A stretch of DNA of 27,800 nt from CAIMZW01 sp037135095 (GCA_037135095.1 JBAXKZ010000018.1:1-27800), one strand, 5' to 3'; numbered from the stretch's first letter, positions 1 through 7,943 are shown. A program made the numbers and translations. The notes: generated by a model not told the origin, from the sequence alone.

Positions 1-2
1 AA

Positions 3-470
3 TTACTTTTTCTTATATCCGGTTGGACACTTTGGCGCGGTGCCGTAAACCTTCTTTACTACCTTCCCTTTTACGCAAGAGATCATTTTCTCTTTTGCCG
101 CTTGCTTCTCTAGGAGAATCAAAGTGTTGCCAAACTCCCCAACTTCTTCTTCCGCATAAGCCCTAACCGAATCCAAATCTGAGGTGGGATCGGCAAGATT
201 CGCGAGAATCGTATTTCTCGTCTGTACGAAGTCAGCATAAATCGTCTTGAATGCCGCCAAATTTGCTGCATCATTTTTCATCTTGGCTTGGACCACAAGA
301 AAGCGCGCAGTGTCATCGGCAAAGATTGGATCATAATGGGCATGAATTGCGGCCAATTGATCAGCTCGAATCGGAGATGCGGAAGGTGAGGCATCGGCTG
401 CGAAGGCTGGGCTCGCGCCAGCAATCAGAATTGCACTAATTAGAACCGGGAGAGCACTTCGAAAATTCAT
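3..470 (-). CDS. Small secreted protein with a conserved-looking Cys/Lys tail
   Basis: A 155-residue protein of unknown function. It opens with a clear Sec signal peptide: Arg4, a hydrophobic run at residues 7-20 and an ASPAFA-A site near residue 24. The mature part is mostly predicted helical and acidic or alanine-rich, with no domain I recognise. The last 25 residues change character: two Cys about 15 apart in a Lys/Gly setting (SCVKGKVVKKVYG, then PKCPTGYKKK). From memory, similar CVKGK...PKCPxGYKKK tails end many otherwise unrelated secreted proteins of aquatic actinobacteria, so the tail may be a small disulfide-bonded or wall-binding module; that is inference. The gene is complete, with TAA at the window edge, and has a -10-like hexamer six bases before its ATG instead of a Shine-Dalgarno. 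It is transcribed away from the next gene. Confidence 0.75.
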   Translation of the reverse strand: MNFRSALPVLISAILIAGASPAFAADASPSASPIRADQLAAIHAHYDPIFADDTARFLVVQAKMKNDAANLAAFKTIYADFVQTRNTILANLADPTSDLDSVRAYAEEEVGEFGNTLILLEKQAAKEKMISCVKGKVVKKVYGTAPKCPTGYKKK

Positions 471-476
471 AGTTTA

Positions 477-482
477 AGAGTA
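477..482 (-). promoter_or_regulatory. Candidate -10 box for a leaderless transcript of the first gene
   Basis: On the minus strand TACTCT is followed by exactly six bases and then the ATG, so transcription would start at or next to the start codon. There is no purine-rich Shine-Dalgarno. No convincing -35 box was found (TTGGTA lies only 14 bases upstream of the hexamer). The call rests on the TANNNT-N6-ATG layout that recurs in this window. Confidence 0.4.
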
Positions 483-695
483 CTTTGGAGCCCGGCTACC
501 AAGGAGTCTGCGCGCTTTTCGTAAGTGGTACCGCTCAGATTATGGGTGTGAGATTGGTAATTAGCGGCTAGATACGGGTGAAATAGGCGATAAATCCCAC
601 AAGATTGGCGTAGGGCTTTCACAGAAACTCCACAAAGACGGGTTCGAATATTTAGCCATGGGCAACAGCGCCCAAGTACCCGAGGAGATTCAAAA
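483..695. other. Intergenic region between two divergent secreted-protein genes
   Basis: This is the longest gene-free stretch here and must hold the plus-strand promoter for the gene at 696. I could not choose a clear -35/-10 pair. A short hairpin (TGGGC, six-base loop, GCCCA, about 659-674) lies directly before the ribosome binding site, GAGGAGA, near 680-686. Open frames across the region show no support as genes. Confidence 0.35.
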
Positions 696-1331
696 ATGAA
701 GAGTACAAAGTTGATCAGCGTAGCGATCCTCACCGCCGGCCTTTTGGGCGGTTCGGTCAGTGCAGTTTATGCCGAGGATTCCGCTACCCCAAAACCTGGC
801 ACCACCGTAATTAATCCAAATAACGCCGCTTACCAGGCACAGTTGGCCGCCTACAAAATTGCAATGACCCAGTACCGAATCGCGATGGTCAAGAATGACA
901 TTTCCTACCGCGCCGCAATGCGTGCCTATAACACAGCCTGGAATAACACTATGAAGGCTTATGAAGCTGCGTGGCAAGTAACTGCCGCCGCAAACAAGGC
1001 AGCTAATGACGCCTACCAAGCCAAAATGGCGCCGCTAATTGCATCTCGTGATGCTGCAACTGATGCCGCCGATGCCGCCTTCCTAGCTGCAGTAGCCGGT
1101 AACCCAACAACTGCCGTACTAGATGCGGCTTTGACCGCACATAACGCTGCAAACACCGCCGCCCAAAATGCCTTCAAGGCAGCCGTTGCTGCTCTTGGCG
1201 CAAAGCCGGTAGCAACCCCTAAGCCAGCCGCACCGGTTAAGCCAGCCGCTCCAGTAAAGCCAGTTGACCCAACCAAGCCAGTTGCGCCAGTAAAGCCAGT
1301 TCCTACACCAAAGGAATCAAAGCACAGCTAA
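696..1331 (+). CDS. Secreted alanine-rich protein with a Lys-Pro repeat tail
   Basis: A 211-residue protein of unknown function. The signal peptide is clear (KSTK, a hydrophobic stretch to about residue 24, AVYA-E cleavage site). The mature body, about residues 40-170, is very rich in Ala, Tyr, Asn and Met with helical, possibly coiled-coil periodicity (repeated AYxxAxxxY and AANxAxxA patterns). Residues 176-205 are five tandem six-residue units of the form KPxxPx, followed by a basic end. Such extended Lys/Pro stretches often cross or stick to the cell wall, so a wall-associated structural or spacer role is plausible but unproven. ATG is preceded by a good GAGGAG Shine-Dalgarno. A strong hairpin terminator follows directly. 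Confidence 0.75.
   Translation: MKSTKLISVAILTAGLLGGSVSAVYAEDSATPKPGTTVINPNNAAYQAQLAAYKIAMTQYRIAMVKNDISYRAAMRAYNTAWNNTMKAYEAAWQVTAAANKAANDAYQAKMAPLIASRDAATDAADAAFLAAVAGNPTTAVLDAALTAHNAANTAAQNAFKAAVAALGAKPVATPKPAAPVKPAAPVKPVDPTKPVAPVKPVPTPKESKHS
1221..1310 (+). repeat. Five tandem 18-bp units encoding KPxxPx
   Basis: AAGCCA recurs at 1221, 1239, 1257, 1275 and 1293, an exact 18-base period in frame. The encoded units are KPAAPV, KPAAPV, KPVDPT, KPVAPV and KPVPTP. Third-position differences between units show the repeat is not a recent duplication. It is a coding repeat, not a CRISPR or satellite. Confidence 0.85.
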
Positions 1332-1346
1332 TCGACGCTTTCCCCA

Positions 1347-1393
1347 AGCAGAAAAACAGCCTCAGGCCTATTGTCTGAGGCTGTTTTTCTGCT
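1347..1393. terminator. Bidirectional Rho-independent terminator
   Basis: A perfect 19-bp inverted repeat (1347-1365 with 1375-1393) has a nine-base loop. The arms carry an A5 run on the left and a T5 run on the right, so either strand gives a stable stem with a U-rich 3' side. It sits between two convergent genes ending at 1331 and 1402, so it should stop transcription from both sides. Confidence 0.85.
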
Positions 1394-1401
1394 CAAAAAC
1401 T

Positions 1402-3105
1402 TTAATGAGAATGGGAACCAAGTTCCGGATTATGAAATACGCAGGCAACCGGCAAAATAAAATCTCTAAGTGAGTCCACGCTATCGGGAATGCTTGCAAT
1501 TTTTACTTGTGAAGAATCAGAAATCTCGGAGCGAGATTTTGCAAGCTCTTCAGCCATGATTATGTAATTACCCAAATCTTGAGAGCGCGAAGGAATTAAG
1601 TGTTCGTGTGGGGCATGACTCCAATTGGTTAACGTGTCAAAACCCAAAGTTTGGATAGTCGCTGGCGTTTGATGCCACCACAAGCCGACCATCGGATCAA
1701 AGTAATAGTCAGCTAAAAACCTCGTGCCATTTTTAGCAATAAAGAGCAGGGCAGCGGTTATGTAATCGCGGACTTCTTCGCTGATGAAATAATTTAGATT
1801 GACGCGAACCCAGCCCGGTTTCATTCCTTCCCAGCCTTGATCGATCACTTCTTGGAATAGATGGGATTTGCTCTGATCAATACCTAGCAAACGATGACCA
1901 TATGGGCCGGCGCATGAGCAACCGCCACGTGCCTGAATACCGAAGAGATCATTCAGAAGCGCTACAACAAAATTGTGATGCAGGTACTGACCATTGTGGC
2001 CAATTCGGAGGGAAAGAATTGAAAGCCGTTTGGCATCAGAGCTACCCAAGATATCGATATCTGGGTTCGCAGATAGTTGTTTTCGGGCCTTTGAGAGCAG
2101 TGCGGCTTCACGGGCTTCAATCTCATCGGCGCCAACGGAGCTCTTTAACGCAAAGGCTAAACCGGCACGAATCGAACCGATTATGTCGGGCGTTCCAGAT
2201 TCTTCGCGTCGTATTGGATCGGCTAGATATTGAAAGTTTTCATCGCTTACGTAACTAACCGTGCCGCCACCTGGTGAGCTGGGCTTAACGCCTATTAGAA
2301 GATTCTTATTAATAGCGAGAACGCCGGGTGATCCCGGGCCGCCAACGAATTTATGAGGTGAAAGAAAGATGGCATCTTTTTTTGCCGCAGGATATTCGGA
2401 ATTAGTCATTTCAATTTTTACATAAGGTGCCGCTGCGGCATAGTCCCAAATAGCGAGCGCGCCATATTTATGGAGCAAAGTAGAAATTGAATCAGTATCA
2501 GTGATGATGCCAGTGACATTGCTGGCGGCAGAGAAGGAACCAATCTTCAGCGGACGGCTCTGGAATTTCTTTAGCGCTGCTTCCAAGGAAGCAATATCGA
2601 TATGACCACTCTCATCTTCCGGGATGCGAACTACTTCAGCTATTGATTCGCGCCAAGGCAAATCATTGGAGTGATGCTCAAAAGGGCCAAGGAAAACGAC
2701 CGGCCGCTGATCATCAGGGATTTGGTTGGTGAAGTGATACTGCTTGTTAAGGGCATCGGAAATAGTTAAACCCAAGATAGAAATCAGTTTATTAACGGCG
2801 CCGGTTGCCCCAGAGCCAACGAAGATTATTGCGGTGTTGGAGTCCCCGCCAACGCCTTCGCGCACTGCTTCACGAGCGGCTTCTCGAAACTCGGTGGATT
2901 GCAGTCCAGTTCCGCTAGATTCACTATGGGTGTTGGCATACCAAGGCAAAACAGTCTCTCGGATGGCATCCTCGATGAAGGTGAGCGAGCGCCCCGAGGC
3001 CGTGTAGTCGGCATAGATAATGGGCCTTGAACCATATGGACCTTCAAGTATTAAGTCGTTGCCGATCAGGCTCGAGCGAATAAGTTGGATTAATTCCTCT
3101 GGCAT
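1402..3105 (-). CDS. Class V aminotransferase-fold PLP enzyme (cysteine-desulfurase-like)
   Basis: A 567-residue PLP enzyme of the class V/SufS-NifS superfamily. Visible hallmarks: substrate-side YADYTASG (31-38), stacking histidines in EHHSNDLPW (143-151), the PLP aspartate in WDYAAAAPY (Asp221), and the Schiff-base lysine in SPHKFVGGPGSPG (Lys252). RGGCSCAGPYGH (393-404) puts two cysteines where SufS-type desulfurases carry the catalytic Cys. About 150 residues follow this motif, longer than SufS (about 400 total). It could be a cysteine desulfurase, cysteine/selenocysteine lyase or another class V enzyme; substrate is not readable. No SufU, IscU or other Fe-S assembly gene is adjacent. The start lies eight bases after the DinB-type gene, suggesting one operon; AGGG serves as Shine-Dalgarno. 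The gene ends at the bidirectional terminator. Confidence 0.85.
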   Translation of the reverse strand: MPEELIQLIRSSLIGNDLILEGPYGSRPIIYADYTASGRSLTFIEDAIRETVLPWYANTHSESSGTGLQSTEFREAAREAVREGVGGDSNTAIIFVGSGATGAVNKLISILGLTISDALNKQYHFTNQIPDDQRPVVFLGPFEHHSNDLPWRESIAEVVRIPEDESGHIDIASLEAALKKFQSRPLKIGSFSAASNVTGIITDTDSISTLLHKYGALAIWDYAAAAPYVKIEMTNSEYPAAKKDAIFLSPHKFVGGPGSPGVLAINKNLLIGVKPSSPGGGTVSYVSDENFQYLADPIRREESGTPDIIGSIRAGLAFALKSSVGADEIEAREAALLSKARKQLSANPDIDILGSSDAKRLSILSLRIGHNGQYLHHNFVVALLNDLFGIQARGGCSCAGPYGHRLLGIDQSKSHLFQEVIDQGWEGMKPGWVRVNLNYFISEEVRDYITAALLFIAKNGTRFLADYYFDPMVGLWWHQTPATIQTLGFDTLTNWSHAPHEHLIPSRSQDLGNYIIMAEELAKSRSEISDSSQVKIASIPDSVDSLRDFILPVACVFHNPELGSHSH

Positions 3106-3113
3106 TTGGAACC

Positions 3114-3563
3114 CTAGTACTCGCCCCGAAGTTGGTTGAGATGGCCTTCTCGATGCTCGGTGCCCAAAGTCAGAATTTCAGTCAGAGTTAGTTCGCCGGC
3201 CGTTTCATGGATCCCAATTCGGTGCCACTGAGCATCATTGATCGCCGAAAGGACATCCAGGTTGACTTGAAAAATTCCTTCCACCGCCGCCAGCGAAGCA
3301 AAAGGGTCGCGGTCGGCATAGTTGAGATTGGCGGGGTAGAGCTCCTCATCGAAATTAGCCAGGAGTGGCTTTTCTACCGCCAAGACATACCAATACCGAG
3401 CAGCAAAGTGAATATCGGCATCGGCCATGTGGTGAATGATGAAGGCGCGTGACCATTCCCCATCCTTGCCAGGCAGATCCAACTCTTCGCGGGTGAGTGA
3501 ATTAGCGAAGTCGATTAACTCGGTTGTCGCAGTGGCATAACGGGCTAACAGTTCTGAGCTCAT
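3114..3563 (-). CDS. DinB/YfiT-like four-helix metal-binding protein
   Basis: A 149-residue protein with the DinB-superfamily pattern. An N-terminal helix leads to WSRAFIIHHMADADIH (37-52), and a C-terminal TEHREGHLNQL (136-146) supplies the last histidines; His44/45, His137 and His141 match the usual three-His metal site. Relatives are thiol-dependent (mycothiol or bacillithiol) transferases or uncharacterised hydrolases, so a small-molecule thiol transferase role is possible. It lies just upstream of the class V PLP enzyme (8-bp gap) and 35 bp after the dehydrogenase gene. The ATG lacks a Shine-Dalgarno but has TAGGCT six bases upstream, so it may begin its own leaderless transcript. Confidence 0.75.
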   Translation of the reverse strand: MSSELLARYATATTELIDFANSLTREELDLPGKDGEWSRAFIIHHMADADIHFAARYWYVLAVEKPLLANFDEELYPANLNYADRDPFASLAAVEGIFQVNLDVLSAINDAQWHRIGIHETAGELTLTEILTLGTEHREGHLNQLRGEY

Positions 3564-3569
3564 GGGGTG

Positions 3570-3575
3570 AGCCTA
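3570..3575 (-). promoter_or_regulatory. Candidate -10 box for a leaderless DinB-gene transcript
   Basis: TAGGCT on the minus strand, then six bases (CACCCC), then ATG. It occupies the short gap after the upstream dehydrogenase gene. No good -35 hexamer is visible, so this is positional evidence only. Confidence 0.35.
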
Positions 3576-3598
3576 GAACAAGATCCGCTTGGTGGCGC

Positions 3599-5089
3599 CT
3601 AGTTCTGAGGGAATCCCAAATTTATGCCGCCATGGCTTGGATCCAACCATCGGCTGGTCACAACTTTGCCTCGGGTAAAGAAGTGAACACCTTCAGTTCC
3701 GTGAGCGTGGGTATCGCCAAAGAGCGAGGACTTCCAGCCGCCGAATGAGTAATAGGCCGCTGGAACTGGAATCGGTACGTTGATTCCGATCATGCCAACC
3801 TGAATCTCATTCTGGAATTGGCGTGCCGCTCCCCCATCATTAGTAAAGATCGCAGTGCCGTTGCCATAGGGATGATCATTGATTAATTTGACACCTTCGT
3901 CATATGACTTAACGCGGACAACGGAGAGGACCGGTCCGAAAATTTCATCGGAATAGATACTCATCTTTGGGGTCACTTCATCAAACAATGTTGGACCAAG
4001 CCAGAAACCATTGCTGGCGCCGTTTACCGTTGGATTGCGACCATCGACAACGAGTTTGGCGCCTTCGGTTACGCCGGCTTCAACATAACCGGCCACCTTG
4101 TCTCGGTGAACTCGAGTTACCAACGGTCCCATATCCGAACCCTTGGTGCCATCGCCGGTAGAAAGTTTGGCCATGCGAATTTTAATCTTTTCAATTAGCG
4201 CATCAGCAATTGGTTCTACTGCAACTAAAACGGAAATCGCCATGCAGCGCTCGCCAGCGGAACCAAAGCCAGCGTTAATTGCGGCATCGGCAGCGAGTTC
4301 GAGATCAGCATCTGGAAGCACGAGCATGTGGTTCTTAGCGCCGCCTAAAGCTTGAACGCGCTTGCCATTCTTTGTGCCAGTCTCGTAGATGTAACGCGCA
4401 ATTGGGGTAGAGCCAACAAATGAAATTGACTTGATACCTGGGTGCTCCAGCATGGCGTCAACTGCGACCTTATCGCCATGAACCACGTTGAAGACACCAG
4501 CCGGTAAACCAGCTTGCTCCCACATTTGAGCGATCAGGTTTGCGGCCGATGGATCTTTTTCAGAAGGTTTCAAAATGACGGCATTGCCAGCAGCAATTGC
4601 AACTGGGAAGAACCACATCGGAACCATTGCCGGAAAGTTAAATGGCGAAATAATTCCGACGACGCCAAGGGGTTGGCGAATTGAGTAAACATCGATGCCG
4701 TTGGAAACGCCTTCGGAATAACCACCTTTTAGTAGGTGTGGAATTCCACAAGCAAATTCGACAACTTCAAGACCTCGAGTTACCTCACCAAGAGCATCCG
4801 AAAGGACTTTGCCATGCTCGGCCGTAATTACCGCAGCTAGTTCTTCCTTGCGAGCATTTAGAATCTCGCGAAAGGCAAAGATAGTTTGGACGCGCTTTGT
4901 CAGCGAAGTTTTCGCCCACTCGCTCGCAGCCAATGACGCAGCTTTTACCGCTTCATCAATGACTTCAACCGTTGCGAAATCAACGTGTGAACTAACTTCG
5001 CCAGTTGCGGGATTAAATACTTCTCCCGATCGGGCTGCTATACCGCTCCAAGATTTTCCGTTTATATAGTGGGTTACGTTATTGCTCAC
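3599..5089 (-). CDS. mmsA: CoA-acylating methylmalonate/malonate-semialdehyde dehydrogenase
   Basis: A 496-residue aldehyde dehydrogenase of the MmsA/IolA type, which turns methylmalonate semialdehyde or malonate semialdehyde plus NAD and CoA into propionyl-CoA or acetyl-CoA and CO2. Motifs: SPFNFPAMVPMWFFP (149-162, Asn151 of the oxyanion hole), KPSEKDPSA (174-182), QALGGAKNHMLVLPDAD (246-262, a signature of this subfamily in place of the glutamate loop of ordinary ALDHs), and GERCMA with catalytic Cys282 preceded by Arg281. Length is normal. The start is GTG, and GTGA overlaps the stop of the upstream aminotransferase, indicating translational coupling. With that partner it fits catabolism of beta-alanine, beta-aminoisobutyrate or valine products. 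Confidence 0.93.
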   Translation of the reverse strand: MSNNVTHYINGKSWSGIAARSGEVFNPATGEVSSHVDFATVEVIDEAVKAASLAASEWAKTSLTKRVQTIFAFREILNARKEELAAVITAEHGKVLSDALGEVTRGLEVVEFACGIPHLLKGGYSEGVSNGIDVYSIRQPLGVVGIISPFNFPAMVPMWFFPVAIAAGNAVILKPSEKDPSAANLIAQMWEQAGLPAGVFNVVHGDKVAVDAMLEHPGIKSISFVGSTPIARYIYETGTKNGKRVQALGGAKNHMLVLPDADLELAADAAINAGFGSAGERCMAISVLVAVEPIADALIEKIKIRMAKLSTGDGTKGSDMGPLVTRVHRDKVAGYVEAGVTEGAKLVVDGRNPTVNGASNGFWLGPTLFDEVTPKMSIYSDEIFGPVLSVVRVKSYDEGVKLINDHPYGNGTAIFTNDGGAARQFQNEIQVGMIGINVPIPVPAAYYSFGGWKSSLFGDTHAHGTEGVHFFTRGKVVTSRWLDPSHGGINLGFPQN

Positions 5090-6444
5090 TTGTCACTGCC
5101 AACGTAGTAATGAGCAATGCTTTCAAATGCGTTATCCATAATTGCAAGACCTTCGTTAATTTCAGCTTCGGAAACCGTGCAGGGTGGACAGACGTGGATT
5201 CGGTTAAAGTTTGCAAAAGGTAAAAGACCTGCGCTCTTGCACGCATTTACAAATTCGGTCATTGCGGGACTGGTGCCCCCGTATGGGGCCAGCGGTGCTT
5301 TTGTTGCGCGATCGGTAACCAGATCTAGCGCCCAAAAAACGCCAGTGCCGCGAACCTCGCCAATGATTTTATGTTTAGCCATAAGCGCGCGAAGTCCTGG
5401 CCCGATAACTTTTTCACCGATTTCGGCGGCGTTCTCAATGATCTTCTCTTCGGCCATAACATCGATCGTTGCAACAGCCGCGGCAGTTGCTAGCGGGTGA
5501 CCAGAATAAGTAAGCCCACCAACGAATTGGCGATCATTAAAGGTTGCAGCAATGGTGTCCGAGATAATTACGCCACCTAGTGGAACATATCCTGAGTTAA
5601 CTCCTTTTGCGAAGACGATCAGATCTGGCTCAACGTTCCAATGTTGAAAAGCGAACCATTTACCCGCGCGGCCAAAGCCGCACATAACTTCGTCGGCGAT
5701 CCAAATAATTCCATACTTATCGCAAAGCGCGCGAAGACCTTCGAGATAGCCAGCGGGCGGAATGAGAACTCCAGCAGTACCGACAATCGTTTCGATCAAA
5801 ATCGCGGCAATCGTGTTTGGTCCTTCGAAATTAATAACCGATTCCAAATGCTCTAATGCGCGAGCGCTCTCTTCAGCCTCATCTTTTGACCAGAAGGCGC
5901 TGCGATATTGATAAGGGCCAAAGAAGTGAACATGGCCAGCGGCATATTCATTTGGCCAGCGGCGAGGGTCGCCCGTTGCTGCAATCGCTGCGGTCGTGTT
6001 GCCGTGATACGAGCGATAAAAGGAGAGAACTTTGTTGCGGCCGGTGTGCATTCGCGCCATTCGAATGGCATTCTCATTGGCATCGGCGCCACCATTGGTG
6101 AAGAAGACTTTGTTGTGGTTTTTGCCGGCGCGATCGGTGATCCGCTTGGCGGCTTTACCTCGAGCCTCATTCGCAGCTTGAGGAGCAATCGTGACCAGAA
6201 GCTCGGCCTGATCTTGGATCGCCTTTATGACCTTCGGGTGCTGGAAGCCGATATTGGTGAAGATCAGTTGCGAGGTAAAGTCTAAATACCGCTTGCCATC
6301 GAAATCCCAGAAGTAGGAACCTTCCCCACCTTGGATCGGCAGCGGCGAGATCGCCCCCTGAGCGGACCAAGAGTGAAAGACGTGGGCGCGGTCTAAGGCG
6401 TAGACCTCTTTACCTCGGACGGGATCTGCTGGTGGCTGAGTCAT
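5086..6444 (-). CDS. Class III omega-aminotransferase (beta-alanine/beta-amino-acid type)
   Basis: A 452-residue PLP-dependent class III aminotransferase. Motifs: HSWSAQG (24-30), FFTNGGADANENAIRMAR (114-131), RSYHGNT (144-150, Tyr stacking on PLP), WIADEVMCGFGRAGKWFA (248-265, Asp251 pairing with the PLP nitrogen) and the Schiff-base lysine in VFAKGVNSGYVPLGG (Lys280). Such enzymes move an amino group from an omega- or beta-amino acid to pyruvate or 2-oxoglutarate. The overlapping mmsA downstream would consume the semialdehyde product, so beta-alanine or 3-aminoisobutyrate is the most economical substrate; taurine or GABA-type substrates are not excluded. The ATG is preceded very closely by GAGGT. 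It is the first gene of the two-gene unit. Confidence 0.88.
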   Translation of the reverse strand: MTQPPADPVRGKEVYALDRAHVFHSWSAQGAISPLPIQGGEGSYFWDFDGKRYLDFTSQLIFTNIGFQHPKVIKAIQDQAELLVTIAPQAANEARGKAAKRITDRAGKNHNKVFFTNGGADANENAIRMARMHTGRNKVLSFYRSYHGNTTAAIAATGDPRRWPNEYAAGHVHFFGPYQYRSAFWSKDEAEESARALEHLESVINFEGPNTIAAILIETIVGTAGVLIPPAGYLEGLRALCDKYGIIWIADEVMCGFGRAGKWFAFQHWNVEPDLIVFAKGVNSGYVPLGGVIISDTIAATFNDRQFVGGLTYSGHPLATAAAVATIDVMAEEKIIENAAEIGEKVIGPGLRALMAKHKIIGEVRGTGVFWALDLVTDRATKAPLAPYGGTSPAMTEFVNACKSAGLLPFANFNRIHVCPPCTVSEAEINEGLAIMDNAFESIAHYYVGSDK

Positions 6445-6512
6445 ACCTCGTATCTAAGCATCAAAAAGTTAAAATCCCCGCCGAGCCAAACCGCTAGCAC
6501 TATGAATTCAGT

Positions 6513-7013
6513 CTAAATAGCGTAGAAATTCGCTTTCGCCTTGGCAGCGTGATCTTTAACAATCGTGGCGTTGGTAGCGACAGATGCATCATCATGTACC
6601 CGAATATCCCCGATAATCCGAGCGCCAGCGCCCAAAATGACGCGATTTCCGATAGTTGGGTGGCGCTTAGCGTGCGAAAAGCCCCGGGCTCCTAACGTGA
6701 CATCGTGATACATCAAAACGTCATCGCCAATAACCGAAGTCTCACCGATTACTACTCCCATGCCGTGGTCGATAAAGAATCGTCGACCAATAACGGCAGC
6801 TGGGTGGATTTCAATTCCAGTTTTGGCGCGTATCCAAGCCATGTGGATTCGAGCCAAGAGTTTTAAATTATGGCGCCAAAGAAAATTTGCCCAGCGATAA
6901 CCCCAGACTGCATGCAGCCCTGGATAGACCAAGAAAACTTCTAACCGCGATCGAGCAGCGGGATCGCGCTGCAGCGCATTGGTTATATCTTCGCGAAAAT
7001 TGAAACCGATCAT
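6513..7013 (-). CDS. cysE: Serine O-acetyltransferase, short form
   Basis: A 166-residue left-handed beta-helix acetyltransferase that makes O-acetylserine from serine and acetyl-CoA. The N-terminal helical part is short (LVYPGLHAVWGYRWANFLW, 28-46). Then come hexapeptide repeats with the catalytic pair in FIDHGMGVVIGET (Asp82, His83), MYHDVTLG (101-108, His103), KRHP (His118) and the acetyl-CoA-binding coil. It is much shorter than the 273-residue E. coli CysE, closer to the short bacterial type, and stops right after the helix. The last residue is isoleucine, the residue that inserts into CysK in known synthase complexes. Its ATG abuts the TAA of cysK with no gap, so it is probably translationally coupled. 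Confidence 0.92.
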   Translation of the reverse strand: MIGFNFREDITNALQRDPAARSRLEVFLVYPGLHAVWGYRWANFLWRHNLKLLARIHMAWIRAKTGIEIHPAAVIGRRFFIDHGMGVVIGETSVIGDDVLMYHDVTLGARGFSHAKRHPTIGNRVILGAGARIIGDIRVHDDASVATNATIVKDHAAKAKANFYAI

Positions 7014-7943
7014 TTAATCCATTAAGTCTTGATAGAGAACCGTTGAAAGATAACGCTCGCCGAATGATGGAATGATCACAACTATTGTCTTGCCCGCGTT
7101 CTCGGGACGATTTGCAACTTGGTGAGCTGCCCAAAGAGCAGCACCGGATGAGATACCAACCAAGATGCCCTCTTCCTTTGCAGCCCGTCTGGCAAATGCA
7201 ATTGTTAGATCAGTTGGGGCATCGAGTACTTCGTCATAAACCGAACGATCTAAAATCTCTGGTACAAAGTTCGCACCAATTCCTTGGATTGGGTGCGGGC
7301 CAGGCTTTCCTCCGGTAAGGATTGGTGATGCAGCTGGTTCAACTGCAATAACTTTCAGGTTCGGATTTAATTCTTTTAGTCGGTTGCCAGTTCCAGTGAT
7401 CGTTCCACCAGTTCCAATTCCAGCAATCAAAATGTCAATTTTGCCATCGGTATCGCGCCATATTTCTTCGGCAGTTGTTGCGCGGTGGATCGCTGGATTA
7501 GCTTCATTTGCAAATTGACGAACCAGTACTGCGCCAGGCTCTTTACCAAGTTCTTCTGATTTTGCGACTGCGCCATTCATTCCTTCACTGGCGGGAGTTA
7601 AAACCAATTCAGCTCCGAAGGCACGTAAAAGTCCGCGACGTTCCTTTGACATTGAATCTGGCATTGTAAGAATTACTTTGTAACCACGAGCAGCGCCAAC
7701 CATTGCCAACGCAATACCAGTATTGCCTGAGGTCGCTTCAATAATGGTTCCACCTGGCTTTAGTTGTCCGCTGCGCTCAGCGGCATCAACCATTGCAATA
7801 CCGATACGATCTTTAACAGTGCTGGTTGGGTTATAAAACTCCAGCTTCGCCAATACAGTTACTGGTGCACCATCCATAACGCGATGGATCTTGACCAGTG
7901 GAGTGTTGCCAACTACCTCAGTGATGCTGTCATAAATTCTCAT
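7014..7943 (-). CDS. cysK: Cysteine synthase A (O-acetylserine sulfhydrylase)
   Basis: A 309-residue fold-type II PLP enzyme that makes cysteine from O-acetylserine and sulfide. Motifs: GNTPLVKIH (12-20), the Schiff-base lysine in YNPTSTVKDRIG (Lys44), the substrate loop TSGNTGIAL (71-79), the PLP-phosphate loop GIGTGGTITGTG in mid-protein, and the C-terminal GISSGAALWA. Length and motif order are those of CysK rather than the longer cystathionine beta-synthases. It is first in a cysK-cysE pair, so substrate supply and use are co-expressed. No Shine-Dalgarno precedes the ATG; TATTCT lies six bases upstream, so translation is probably from a leaderless mRNA. Confidence 0.95.
   Translation of the reverse strand: MRIYDSITEVVGNTPLVKIHRVMDGAPVTVLAKLEFYNPTSTVKDRIGIAMVDAAERSGQLKPGGTIIEATSGNTGIALAMVGAARGYKVILTMPDSMSKERRGLLRAFGAELVLTPASEGMNGAVAKSEELGKEPGAVLVRQFANEANPAIHRATTAEEIWRDTDGKIDILIAGIGTGGTITGTGNRLKELNPNLKVIAVEPAASPILTGGKPGPHPIQGIGANFVPEILDRSVYDEVLDAPTDLTIAFARRAAKEEGILVGISSGAALWAAHQVANRPENAGKTIVVIIPSFGERYLSTVLYQDLMD

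Noticed and set aside
690..1019. Minus-strand frames of 109 and 87 codons opposite the Ala-rich protein
   Set aside because: The plus-strand gene has a signal peptide, Shine-Dalgarno and terminator; the reverse frames mirror its Ala/Pro codons.
1221..1310. CRISPR-like periodic repeat
   Set aside because: The 18-bp units are contiguous, in frame and encode a Lys-Pro tail; there are no spacers or cas genes.
5908..6285. Open frame of 125 codons on the plus strand
   Set aside because: It lies wholly opposite the class III aminotransferase, whose motifs are intact, and its product shows no domain or ribosome site.
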